From positions 1-55,856 of the forward strand of contig JANXAG010000010.1 in the NCBI GenBank assembly GCA_025062375.1: DNA of 55,856 bases, written 5' to 3'. This DNA comes from Anaerolineae bacterium. GTDB taxonomy: Bacteria; Chloroflexota; Anaerolineae; SpSt-600. How positions within the stretch are numbered: position 1 is the stretch's first letter; the number at the start of each line of letters is the position of its first letter. Position numbers and translations under genes: made by a program. The notes below the pieces were generated by a model. It ran no database searches. It was given only the letters and a program-made list of their open reading frames with translations, and was not told the DNA's origin. Of the stretch, positions 36,363 through 44,012 are shown piece after piece.

Positions 36363-36751
36363 GGATATTTAAGACCCGGGAGGAAAAGCCTGTTCCTGCT
36401 CACATTGAAGTGGTCATAGGGCCTGGGGCACGCTTCAAAGGCGACCTGGAAAGTCAGGGGAGCATAAGGATAGATGGTTTCTACGAGGGTACAATAAAAA
36501 CCCAGGCCAACGTCATTCTGGGGGAATCAGCAAAGGTTATGGGGGATATAACGGCAAGGGCTGTATCGGTTTCCGGTGCTTTCAAGGGTTCAATTCAAGC
36601 CGAAAGGGTTGAGCTTCTGGCCGGTGGAAGGATCTGGGGGGATATAACTGTAAAATCTTTCCTCCTGGACGAAGGCGGGTATATAAAAGGTCAGGTGGTT
36701 TTAAGCACCCCTGAACCACCGGAAAACCCCTTTGAGGAGGTAGAGGGATGA
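36359..36751 (+). CDS. Bactofilin family cytoskeletal protein
   Basis: Polymer-forming scaffold protein of about 130 residues. The central part (~20-118) is a run of hydrophobic/glycine repeats typical of the bactofilin right-handed beta-helix: VVIGPGARFKGDL, GSIRIDGFYEGTI, VILGESAKVMGDI, ALS-like VSVSGAFKGSI, and GRIWGDI. Short polar tails flank it. It overlaps both neighbours by four bases. The M23 gene upstream is the usual partner, since bactofilins recruit such peptidases to the membrane. Confidence 0.95.
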   Translation: MRIFKTREEKPVPAHIEVVIGPGARFKGDLESQGSIRIDGFYEGTIKTQANVILGESAKVMGDITARAVSVSGAFKGSIQAERVELLAGGRIWGDITVKSFLLDEGGYIKGQVVLSTPEPPENPFEEVEG

Positions 36752-36954
36752 TTCCCAAGGATCTTCTGGAGATATTGAGGTGCCCGGCTTGCGTGCGCAA
36801 CGGCCCTGACGCAGGTCTCCTGGACTATATCAGGGAAAAGTGGCTTGTGTGCAGGGATTGCCAGCGCAAATATCCTGTCAGGGAAGGGATTCCCATTATG
36901 CTTATAGAAGAGGGAGATAAGTATCGGGATGTCCCGGTGGAAGAGCTGGATTAA
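36748..36954 (+). CDS. Trm112-like small zinc-ribbon protein
   Basis: Sixty-eight residues: LLEILRCPACVRNGPDAG..WLVCRDCQRKYPVREGIPIML. The two CxxC pairs and the PVREGIPIML end match the Trm112/YcaR family, small partners of methyltransferases in other organisms. The CPAC loop is a little longer than usual. It overlaps the bactofilin stop (ATGA) and its own 3' end overlaps the next gene by 26 bases. Its partner cannot be named. Confidence 0.88.
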   Translation: MIPKDLLEILRCPACVRNGPDAGLLDYIREKWLVCRDCQRKYPVREGIPIMLIEEGDKYRDVPVEELD

Positions 36955-38143
36955 AGGCTTATGGACTTTTTTATTTGTTCTTTCACTGATAGCTCCAGCC
37001 CAGGCGCAGGAAGGACTAAAGGTTGAAGTTAACGAATATTCCTACGAGTTTGCTCAGAGCATAGATTTCCGTCTAGTAGCTGAAGCCCCAAAGCCTGTAA
37101 ATCGGGTGTATTTGATTTACACCTTAAGCCAATCTGGCATCCTCCACAAGCAGGTCCCTAAATTTACTCCGGGAACTTTGGTGGAAGCGAGCTGGAAGTG
37201 GGAATTGGGCCGAGGAGCTCTGCCCCCCGGCACCCTGGTCAAGTATTACTGGCGCCTTGAAGCTGAAGACGGCACTGTCTTCAAAACGGAGATCATCTCT
37301 TTCCGCTACGAAGATAACAGGTTCAAGTGGCGCTCCCTCCAGAGTGGTCCCATTACCCTTTACTGGTATAAGGGAACACGGGATTCTGCCAGAGCCCTCC
37401 TTGAAGCAGCCACCGCAGCTCTTAAGAGGATCCAGGAGGATATTGGAATTGAATTTCAGGGGCCGATAAACATTTACATTTACGGCTCCGGCGGTGATAT
37501 GCGTAGCGTAATCCCTCCCCGCAGCCAGGTCTTTGATGAAGCCACAGTAACCCTCGGGATGGTCCTTTCGGAAGATACAATTGTGGTTCTGGGCACAGCT
37601 TCAGATGTAGAGAAAATCATAGCCCATGAGCTCAGTCACCTGGTGGTGGGGAAGGTGACAGAAAGCCCACTCGCCTCTGCCCTGCCTCGCTGGCTCGATG
37701 AAGGTCTGGCCATGTATGCTGAAGGTGAGCTCCCAGCCAGGAACCTCCTCGCTCTGAGGAGGGCCTTGAGCGAGGACAAGTTGATATCGGTGCGGTCCCT
37801 TTCCAGTTATGTGGGCGATCCGGAGAAGGTGGACCTTTTCTACGCCGAGGCTTACAGTCTCATAGAGTTCCTGCTTGCGGAGTATGGGAAAGAGAAAATG
37901 CGGGAGTTTCTGGTTCAGTTTGCCAATGGGGCCACCCAGGAGGAAGCTCTGGAGAGGGTTTACGGTCTAAGCATTGATGAACTTGATGCCAAGTGGAGAA
38001 GATACCTCCGGAAAAAGTATGGTCCTTCTCCTCGTCCTTCCACCCCTTCTCTCCCATGTTCTCTCCCCCTGGGCCTCGGGGTTGCGGGAGCGATAGGGGT
38101 GCTGGTGCTGCGCCGTAAAGGAAGCCTTCCTGCCCGAGAGTAA
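36929..38143 (+). CDS. Secreted peptidase MA-like gluzincin metallopeptidase
   Basis: A signal peptide (residues 1-27, cleavage after APAQA) is followed by a beta-rich N-terminal domain and a zinc peptidase domain. The motif AHELSHLV gives H233, E234 and H237, and the third ligand is E258 in RWLDEGLAMY. A C-terminal membrane helix (LGLGVAGAIGVLVL) with a basic end anchors it after a Pro/Ser linker. The 404-residue layout is common in Chloroflexota. Substrates are unknown. It may process envelope proteins alongside the M23 enzyme, with which it appears to be co-transcribed. Confidence 0.87.
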   Translation: MSRWKSWIKGLWTFLFVLSLIAPAQAQEGLKVEVNEYSYEFAQSIDFRLVAEAPKPVNRVYLIYTLSQSGILHKQVPKFTPGTLVEASWKWELGRGALPPGTLVKYYWRLEAEDGTVFKTEIISFRYEDNRFKWRSLQSGPITLYWYKGTRDSARALLEAATAALKRIQEDIGIEFQGPINIYIYGSGGDMRSVIPPRSQVFDEATVTLGMVLSEDTIVVLGTASDVEKIIAHELSHLVVGKVTESPLASALPRWLDEGLAMYAEGELPARNLLALRRALSEDKLISVRSLSSYVGDPEKVDLFYAEAYSLIEFLLAEYGKEKMREFLVQFANGATQEEALERVYGLSIDELDAKWRRYLRKKYGPSPRPSTPSLPCSLPLGLGVAGAIGVLVLRRKGSLPARE

Positions 38144-38171
38144 TTCGCTTTAGCCGGAAAGGAGGCCAGAT

Positions 38172-39542
38172 ATGCCCCACGTTCTTATCATTGGTGGGGG
38201 GCCTGGAGGGGTAGCCGCCGCCATAAGGGCCGCCCAGCTGGGAGCAAGAGTTACCCTCATTGAAAAAGGAGATGTAGGCGGAAACTGCACTAATAAAGCT
38301 TGCGTGCCTGTAGAAGCCCTCCAAACCACAGCCCGGCTTCTATCTCAGCTCCGCCGAGCTCAGGAACACGGCATATCTTTCAAGGAAATGGCCTTTGACC
38401 TTTCCACCGCCGTAGCCCGCAAAAACCAGGTGGTTGAAGAAATCCGAATGGGAATAGAGGGGCTTCTGGCTGGAAACGGTGTGGAAGTGATAAAGGGCAA
38501 AGCCAGGCTCTCCAGCCCCAGAGCTATAGAGGTTAACGGGAAGGAAATCGCGGGGGATGCCGTAGTCATCGCCACCGGGTTTAATTTCGCCAGACCTCCC
38601 ATTGATGGAATCCAGGAGGAAGGGGTCATTACTCCCGAGGAGGCTTTGAACCTGAGCCAGGTGCCCCCTCGCCTCCTTATCATCGGAGGCGAGCCACCTC
38701 ATATAGCTCTGGCTTCAATTTTCAGCGCCTTTGGGAGTAAGGTGACCCTGGTGGAAAGGGAAAGAAGGGTGTTGCCGGGTGAGGACGAAGAAATCCGCCA
38801 AAGAGTTGGAGCAGCCTTGAGGGAAGAGGGTGTTGACATATTGGTGGAGGCCAGGGTCCAGGCCATAAGGCGTAAAGGCCCGGAACTGGCCGTTTATGTA
38901 GTGGACCGCAGAGGGGAAAGGGAAATCACTGTGGACAAGGTGCTGGTGGTTGAGCGTATACCAGCCATTGAGGATTTAGGCCTGGAGAAAGCAGGAGTAA
39001 GGGTTGATGGGAAAGCCATAGCAGTGGATGAAAGGATGAGAAGCTCCTGCCCCACCATCTACGCCGTGGGGGATGCAGCAGGAGGCCGCTTTTCATACGA
39101 AGCCACCGCTGGAGGGATCGTGGCCGCTGAAAACATCATGGGCCTGGATAGCTACCTGGACAAACGCTTCATCCCTCGTTGCATTTACGGCCGACCGGAG
39201 GCTGCTTCTGTAGGGTTAACCCAGGAAGAAGCTGAAAAGGCTGGCTACCAGGTTAAGACCAGCGTCATACCCCTGGCCCTGAACGCACGAGCTATGGCTA
39301 TGGGTGAGACCGCTGGCTCGGTGAAGATCATCGCTGAAGCTACCTACGGTAAGATACTGGGGGTTCACATTGTGGGGCCATGGGCCACAGAACTCATTGA
39401 TCAGGCAGTTCTGGCCATCAAGCTGGAAGCTCTGGCTGAAGACCTGGCCGAGGCTATTGCTGGCCACCCCTGCCTCACGGAAAGCCGCCAGGAGGCTGCC
39501 CGCGACCTTTTAGGCAAAGCCCTCTATCTACCGAAATGGTGA
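38172..39542 (+). CDS. Dihydrolipoamide-dehydrogenase-like flavoprotein with altered NAD motif
   Basis: Class I pyridine nucleotide-disulfide oxidoreductase fold, 456 residues. The FAD motif [19 protein letters not shown] (~6-24), redox cysteines C39 and C44 in [11 protein letters not shown], the second FAD motif [11 protein letters not shown] and a C-terminal HPCLTES (normally HPTLSE) are present. Two deviations stand out. The NAD-binding loop, normally GGGxxG, reads GGEPPH (172-177). Also, the residue after the active-site CIPS segment is Glu instead of the usual Lys (CVPVEAL). It may have lost NAD(H) use or reduce another partner. It overlaps lipA by seven bases, so a lipoyl-related role remains likely. 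No E1/E2 subunits are near. Confidence 0.85.
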   Translation: MPHVLIIGGGPGGVAAAIRAAQLGARVTLIEKGDVGGNCTNKACVPVEALQTTARLLSQLRRAQEHGISFKEMAFDLSTAVARKNQVVEEIRMGIEGLLAGNGVEVIKGKARLSSPRAIEVNGKEIAGDAVVIATGFNFARPPIDGIQEEGVITPEEALNLSQVPPRLLIIGGEPPHIALASIFSAFGSKVTLVERERRVLPGEDEEIRQRVGAALREEGVDILVEARVQAIRRKGPELAVYVVDRRGEREITVDKVLVVERIPAIEDLGLEKAGVRVDGKAIAVDERMRSSCPTIYAVGDAAGGRFSYEATAGGIVAAENIMGLDSYLDKRFIPRCIYGRPEAASVGLTQEEAEKAGYQVKTSVIPLALNARAMAMGETAGSVKIIAEATYGKILGVHIVGPWATELIDQAVLAIKLEALAEDLAEAIAGHPCLTESRQEAARDLLGKALYLPKW

Positions 39543-40609
39543 AGGGGAAACTGGCGATCCTGAGGCTCGGCCCAATGGAAAAGCGCCGGGCTCTCAATTT
39601 TGCTCAACACATAGCCAGGGCCTGCAACCCTGATTTGGTAAGCGGTTTTCTCCTCCTGGGCTCAGGCTCTGAAACTGAAAGCTACCTGGTTTTACCCGGT
39701 GCAATCTCCCGTCTCGGCCTCGTTTCGGAAGCCTCTGCTGTGGAAATGGCCCTCAACTCCGGTTTTGAGATAACCTGGGGGTTAAGAGAAGCCCCGTGGC
39801 TCAGAGCTAAAGCCCCTCAAGGGGACAACGTGGAAAGGTTAGCTTCCTTACTGGAAGAGCTTAACCTCCACACCGTCTGCCAGGAAGCCCTCTGCCCTAA
39901 CATTGCGGAGTGCTGGGGGAGGGGCACAGCCACTTTCATGATTCTTGGGGATATCTGCACTCGCGGCTGTCGTTTCTGCTCGGTAAAAACGGGTGAACCC
40001 TTACCTCCTGACCCCCATGAACCGGAAAGAGTGGCGGAGGCGGCCCGGAGGCTTGGTTTAAACCATGTGGTAATTACTTCAGTGACGAGGGATGACCTGC
40101 CGGATGGGGGTGCCAGCCATTTTGCTGAAACCATCAGAGCTGTTAAAAAGCATCTCCCTGGAGCCAGAGTGGAGGTTCTCATTCCAGATTTCGGCGGTTC
40201 TCTGAAGGCATTGGATAGAGTTCTTGAAGCAAATCCGGACATCCTCAACCACAATGTGGAAACAGTCCCGAGGCTGTACCCCCACGTTCGCCCCAGAGCC
40301 GATTACCGGCGTTCTCTTGGGATTCTGGCTCTGGCCTCCAGAGGAGGTTTGACCACCAAATCCGGCCTTATGGTGGGGCTTGGAGAAACCCGAGGCGAAG
40401 TCCTTGAGGTGATGGCAGATCTGCGCCGGGCAGGCTGCCAGATTCTGACGATAGGACAATACCTCCAGCCAATTTCCCATAAACTGCCTGTGGCTGAATA
40501 CATTCACCCGGCGGAATTTGAATGGTACAGACAGGTAGGGGAAGAAATGGGCTTTAAAGCCGTCATATCCGGTCCCCTGGTCCGTAGCTCTTACTACAAA
40601 GGTTCCTGA
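39536..40609 (+). CDS. lipA: Lipoyl synthase with an N-terminal extension
   Basis: Radical-SAM enzyme that inserts two sulfurs into protein-bound octanoate. The auxiliary cluster cysteines are C115, C120 and C126 ([13 protein letters not shown]), the SAM cluster ones are C141, C145 and C148 (CTRGCRFC), and the C-terminal RSSYYKG supplies the usual Ser ligand. The catalytic part starts at about residue 85 ([11 protein letters not shown]). The first ~84 residues are extra compared with standard LipA. They have an alpha/beta look ([37 protein letters not shown]), vaguely like the start of LipB. ATG at 39536 overlaps the upstream stop; ATG at 39575 would shorten the extension by 13. Confidence 0.92.
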   Translation: MVKGKLAILRLGPMEKRRALNFAQHIARACNPDLVSGFLLLGSGSETESYLVLPGAISRLGLVSEASAVEMALNSGFEITWGLREAPWLRAKAPQGDNVERLASLLEELNLHTVCQEALCPNIAECWGRGTATFMILGDICTRGCRFCSVKTGEPLPPDPHEPERVAEAARRLGLNHVVITSVTRDDLPDGGASHFAETIRAVKKHLPGARVEVLIPDFGGSLKALDRVLEANPDILNHNVETVPRLYPHVRPRADYRRSLGILALASRGGLTTKSGLMVGLGETRGEVLEVMADLRRAGCQILTIGQYLQPISHKLPVAEYIHPAEFEWYRQVGEEMGFKAVISGPLVRSSYYKGS

Positions 40610-40622
40610 AGAGGCCACCGCG

Positions 40623-41240
40623 ATGCGTGGTAGAATTTTAGCCTGGCTTGCGCTGGTCCCTGTGGGAGTGCTCCTTTGCATAAGCCTGAACGTATATACT
40701 ACTGGCACGGTTGACAGGGCTCGTCCTGCTGATGCCATCGTGGTGCTCGGCGCCCTGGTGGGGCCGAACCTGGAAGCCCGCATTCGCCACGGAGTAGAAC
40801 TTTACCACCAGGGTTTCGCCCCTTACTTGGTCTGCGCTGGTGGCTACAGGGAAGAGCCGATGTCCGCAGCAGCGGTAGCGAGACGTAAAGCCATACAGGC
40901 CGGGATCCCTCCGGAGCGCATTTTCGTGGCTGACGGGGCCATGACCACCCGCGAAGAGGCTCGTGCTGTCAGGGCCCTGGCGGATCAGGAGGGGTGGCAG
41001 AGTGTTATAATCGTCAGCCACCCGCTGCACCTTTTCAGAGCAAGCCTGCTCTTCCGGCGAGCAGGCTTTGTGGTTTACACAAGCCCCACTAACACAAACC
41101 TGAGGGCTATTCCCCTGGGGGAAAGGCTTTACCTCACCTTGCGGGAAACAATGCTGGTAATAGGTTCCCTCATTGAAGACAGCGGCTTTGTGCCACGCTC
41201 CGTAGCTCTGTGGCTCCAGCGGCACAGGCTCTGGCGGTAA
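40623..41240 (+). CDS. DUF218 (SanA/YdcF-like) membrane protein
   Basis: One N-terminal membrane helix (~5-25) is followed by a DUF218 domain: ADAIVVLGALVGPNLEARIRHGVELY, CAGGYREEPMSAAAVARRKA, REEARAVRALA and VSHPLHLFRASLLFRRAG. These are the conserved segments of the SanA/YdcF/ElyC group, linked in other bacteria to envelope integrity and carrier-lipid metabolism. The fold resembles a nucleotide-binding alpha/beta unit. The length of 205 residues is normal. It begins 14 bases after lipA. Confidence 0.88.
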   Translation: MRGRILAWLALVPVGVLLCISLNVYTTGTVDRARPADAIVVLGALVGPNLEARIRHGVELYHQGFAPYLVCAGGYREEPMSAAAVARRKAIQAGIPPERIFVADGAMTTREEARAVRALADQEGWQSVIIVSHPLHLFRASLLFRRAGFVVYTSPTNTNLRAIPLGERLYLTLRETMLVIGSLIEDSGFVPRSVALWLQRHRLWR

Positions 41241-41314
41241 AGTCTTCCCGGAACATTCCCCTCTTCCCCGGCGTCATAAATTTGGTGCAGTTAATTTAGC
41301 AAAGGAGGTGCGAT

Positions 41315-42598
41315 ATGAGCAGGTTTTTACTCCTTGGCGTTATCCTTCTCAGCATACTGACCGGATGTGCCGAGCCGCCGGTGAGCGTGGTGGAAGCCAG
41401 AACCCTTCGCTCTGACAAGCCTCGCATCACTTCCCCCCAGGTCCCCGATGAAGACCTTCAAGAACTGGTCAGGGGGAATACAGCTTTTGCCCTTGACCTC
41501 TATCAGATGCTTCGGAAAACAGCCGAAGGGAACCTTTTCTACTCTCCCTACAGCATTTCCATCGCCCTGGCTATGACTTACGCCGGTGCCAGGGGGGAAA
41601 CGGAGAAAGAAATGGCCAGAACTCTCCATTTCACCCTTCCCCAGAACCGCCTGCACCCTGCTTTTAACCGTCTGGATCTGGAATTGGCCAGCCGGGGGCA
41701 AGTTCCGCAGGGGGAAGGGAGAGGTTTCCGGCTGCGCATTGCCAACGCCCTCTGGGGGCATAAGGATTACGAGTTTCTTCCGGAATTTCTTGATGTCCTG
41801 GCCCAGAATTACGGCGCGGGCTTAATGTTAGTGGATTTTGTCTCGGATCCTGAAGGTGCGCGCCGCATTATCAACGAATGGGTCAGCGACCAGACGGAAG
41901 GCCGGATTCGGGAGCTTATCCCTCCGGGAACGATTGACATCCTCACGCGCCTTATCCTCACCAATGCCATCTACTTCAATGCTGCCTGGGCTGAACCTTT
42001 CGATAAAGAATTGACTGCAGATGGCACCTTCCACCTTCTGGATGGCCGTAAGGTCACAGTTCCCATGATGCGTCAGACTACCAATTTGGGTTACACTGAA
42101 GGTGAGGGGTATCAGGCAGTGGAGATACCTTACGAAGGTCAGGAGCTGGCGATGGTTATCCTGTTGCCTGCTGAAGGGAACTTTGAAGCTTTTGAGGAGT
42201 CCCTTAGGGCCGAGCGTCTACAGGAAATCCTGCAGGGAATAAAGTATCAGCAGGTGGCTTTGACCCTTCCTCGTTTCCGGGTGGAATCCGCCTTTCACCT
42301 GGCAGAAGCGCTCAAAGCGATGGGAATGCAAACTGCCTTCACACCATATCAGGCGGACTTTTCGGGGATGGATGGCACCCGTGACCTTTACATTGGCCAC
42401 GTCTTTCACAAAGCCTTCGTTTCGGTTGATGAAGAAGGCACGGAAGCGGCTGCGGCGACGGCCGTGGTAGTGAGAGTAACAGCTCTCCCGGTGTCTTTGG
42501 TGGAAGTTACTGTGGATCGCCCATTTATCTTTTTCATCCGGGATATCCAGACGGGAGCCATCATCTTTTTCGGGCGGGTTGTAGACCCGGCTTCGTGA
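41315..42598 (+). CDS. Lipoprotein serpin (protease inhibitor)
   Basis: Serpin fold of about 390 residues behind a lipoprotein signal (hydrophobic residues 4-16, LTGC, anchor C18). NLFYSPYSISIALAMTYAGA, LTNAIYFNAAWAEPF, VPMMRQ, VEIPYEGQELAMVILLP and the C-terminal DRPFIFFIRD..IIFFGRV are standard serpin segments. The reactive loop hinge EEGTEAAAATAVVV starts at E373 and matches inhibitory serpins, including Gly and Thr at P15/P14 and small residues at P12-P9. The scissile bond should fall near Arg-Val-Thr-Ala, so the exact P1 residue is uncertain. AAAGGAGGTG precedes the ATG. It would protect the cell surface from its own or foreign proteases. Confidence 0.94.
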   Translation: MSRFLLLGVILLSILTGCAEPPVSVVEARTLRSDKPRITSPQVPDEDLQELVRGNTAFALDLYQMLRKTAEGNLFYSPYSISIALAMTYAGARGETEKEMARTLHFTLPQNRLHPAFNRLDLELASRGQVPQGEGRGFRLRIANALWGHKDYEFLPEFLDVLAQNYGAGLMLVDFVSDPEGARRIINEWVSDQTEGRIRELIPPGTIDILTRLILTNAIYFNAAWAEPFDKELTADGTFHLLDGRKVTVPMMRQTTNLGYTEGEGYQAVEIPYEGQELAMVILLPAEGNFEAFEESLRAERLQEILQGIKYQQVALTLPRFRVESAFHLAEALKAMGMQTAFTPYQADFSGMDGTRDLYIGHVFHKAFVSVDEEGTEAAAATAVVVRVTALPVSLVEVTVDRPFIFFIRDIQTGAIIFFGRVVDPAS

Positions 42599-42642
42599 TC
42601 CTGTCCTCCTGACGCAACCGTGCCGTAATCTGAGAAAAAAAT

Positions 42643-42667
42643 AGCCGCTGGCGAAAAGTCAGCGGCT
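42643..42667. terminator. Bidirectional terminator after the serpin gene
   Basis: AGCCGCTG and CAGCGGCT form an eight-pair stem with a nine-base loop. On the + strand it is followed by CTATATTT, a modest T-run for the serpin message. On the - strand it is followed by A and seven T, a strong tail, although no - strand gene was recognised to its right. Confidence 0.75.
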
Positions 42668-42789
42668 CTATATTTGGGCCCGGAACCATGAAGCTGCAAG
42701 TCAGAGCGGGAGGGGCGAAAGCGGGGACGTAACCTCCTGTGCTTCTTCGGTGCCGGAGGCGAGAGGGGCTTCTTGCTTCATGTGAAAAT

Positions 42790-42818
42790 TTGCGCAGCCT
42801 CGTTATGCATGGTATAAT
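42790..42818 (+). promoter_or_regulatory. Extended -10 promoter for the first small paralogue
   Basis: TGGTATAAT at 42810-42818 is an extended -10 element. TTGCGC at 42790-42795 is a weak -35, 17 bases upstream. Transcription should start near 42825, only about ten bases before the ATG at 42834. Confidence 0.7.
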
Positions 42819-42833
42819 CCAAAAGGGTGGAAA

Positions 42834-43109
42834 ATGAAGGAGTTTATCCGCAAGGCACTTCGCACAGCAGGCGAAATCCTCTACGGAATGACCGTTTACG
42901 ATATGGTTGTGGAGCTCCGCAAGCAGATCGGAGCAATGGAGAACTTTTTTATTTTCATAACCTTCGGTGACCTTTTAGGGGTTCCCATTTTGCCTACTTA
43001 CTATTCGTTGCGCATTTTTCCTTACCTATTGCCCAAGATTGGCACTTGGAAGAAGAGTGCCCTGAGGGAAAGAGAGTTCACCGAGCTCTTAGCCGAAGAA
43101 ATCGGCTAA
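42834..43109 (+). CDS. Small hydrophobic protein, paralogue A of the ArsA-like ATPase cluster
   Basis: Ninety-one residues of unknown function. An amphipathic start with LYGMTVYDM (~16-24) leads to a hydrophobic stretch at ~35-68 (MENFFIFITFGDLLGVPIL then TYYSLRIFPYLLPKI) and a basic/acidic end (TWKKSALREREFTELLA). In an ungapped alignment of 74 columns with the gene at 43713, 44 residues are identical, including GD.LGVPILP.YYSLRI.PY and TWK...LRER. The stretch could be one long or two short membrane segments broken by GDLLGVP. Two ArsA/Get3-like ATPases follow, so it is probably a client or partner of them. AAGGGTGG at 42822-42829 serves as ribosome site. Confidence 0.82.
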   Translation: MKEFIRKALRTAGEILYGMTVYDMVVELRKQIGAMENFFIFITFGDLLGVPILPTYYSLRIFPYLLPKIGTWKKSALREREFTELLAEEIG

Positions 43110-43522
43110 AAGCGCAATATATGACGCGCGTCTCCGGAAACGTGTGATGAAGGTGTGGGAACAACTGTTGCTTGCCGAGCTGTATGGAGCAATTGGCGCC
43201 ACCGTCACCAGCCTGAAAGGAACATATTCCTGGGTGCGGCAGATACAGGAGCCAGAACTATCGGGTGCTCCCCTTTTACGGCCTGCGGTTTATTTACTGC
43301 AGGATGTAAGTGGGCGAGTAGTCAGTGGCGACGGTAAAGCGTCCAGGAGCTGTGCAAGGGTAAACGGGTATTAAGCAGACGTTGGAGGCCTGGTTGCTGG
43401 CTGACTCCAAAGAGTCCGGAAAGCAATGGCGTGACCCTCCTTTTAGGTTAGTAGACTTCGTTTCGGACCCACCGCAAAAACTCGTGGTAATTATCATGCT
43501 TGGCCCGCGAAAACCAGGCGTT
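43110..43522 (+). other. Stretch without a supported gene
   Basis: About 410 bases between paralogue A and the next promoter. Short open frames exist on both strands, but none has a good start, family resemblance or a ribosome site. I found no transposase remnant, tRNA or repeat. Together with the leader that follows, it separates the two small paralogues by 600 bases, so the two halves of the cluster may be transcribed separately. Confidence 0.6.
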
Positions 43523-43551
43523 TTTACAAAAAACATAAGAGGTGGTATACT
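43523..43551 (+). promoter_or_regulatory. Promoter for paralogue B and the two ATPases
   Basis: TTTACA at 43523-43528 and TATACT at 43546-43551 are 17 bases apart, with TG two bases before the -10 as an extended element. Transcription should start near 43558. Confidence 0.8.
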
Positions 43552-43557
43552 ATATAG

Positions 43558-43712
43558 AAAGCCCGAACGAGAGTCAACGCGCAACCTGAGCATTGCGCGG
43601 TTTCCGAGGGAACAAAAGTCAGGTGGGGGAAGCGAGGAAAGGGCTGGACTTTTCAGAAAATGAGCCCCCGTGCCTTCCTCCGTCTGGACAATCCAGTAAA
43701 GGGAGGTGTGCT
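43558..43712 (+). promoter_or_regulatory. Long 5' leader with hairpins
   Basis: About 155 bases separate the predicted start of transcription from the ATG at 43713. The leader holds GGGCT (43641)/AGCCC (43663) and a tight hairpin CTGGA-CAA-TCCAG (43684-43696) ending eight or so bases before GGGAGGTG. No known riboswitch consensus was recognised. The hairpin next to the ribosome site could affect translation. Confidence 0.45.
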
Positions 43713-43988
43713 ATGTCTGAAGAGAAAGTAAAGGGTTTCAGGGGCTTCCTTGATTCGGTTATAGAATTCCTCTACGGAATGGCGGGTCATGACATGACCA
43801 GGTTTGCCCTCAAGACCAGGGGCAGTATGGAGCACCTTTTCATCCTCATTACTATGGGTGACATGCTGGGCGTTCCCATCCTGCCCCCTTATTACTCCCT
43901 CCGTATCCTTCCCTACGTTGTTCCCCAGATCGCTACCTGGAAGCGCAGAATGCTGAGGGAGCGTGACCTTACCGATGCTCTGGCTTAA
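43713..43988 (+). CDS. Small hydrophobic protein, paralogue B of the ArsA-like ATPase cluster
   Basis: Ninety-one residues, same length and pattern as paralogue A: FLYGMAGHDM (~19-28), MEHLFILITMGDMLGVPIL and PYYSLRILPYVVPQI (~39-72), TWKRRMLRERDLTDALA at the end. GGGAGGTG five bases before the ATG selects this start; the open frame extends 40 codons further upstream, but that part lies in the leader and is unlike paralogue A. It sits 24 bases before the first ATPase gene and is probably co-translated with it. No family was recognised. Conservation is highest in the hydrophobic core, so that segment is likely the functional or recognised part. Confidence 0.85.
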   Translation: MSEEKVKGFRGFLDSVIEFLYGMAGHDMTRFALKTRGSMEHLFILITMGDMLGVPILPPYYSLRILPYVVPQIATWKRRMLRERDLTDALA

Positions 43989-44012
43989 TATACTTTACCC
44001 TGGAGGTGAAAA

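Noticed and set aside
43144-43663. Small open frames between the two 91-residue paralogues
   Set aside because: No recognisable domain, no ribosome sites, and a promoter and leader overlap the second of them.
43558-43712. Cobalamin, TPP or c-di-AMP riboswitch in the leader of paralogue B
   Set aside because: Short G-rich segments looked suggestive, but none of the conserved boxes of those classes is present.
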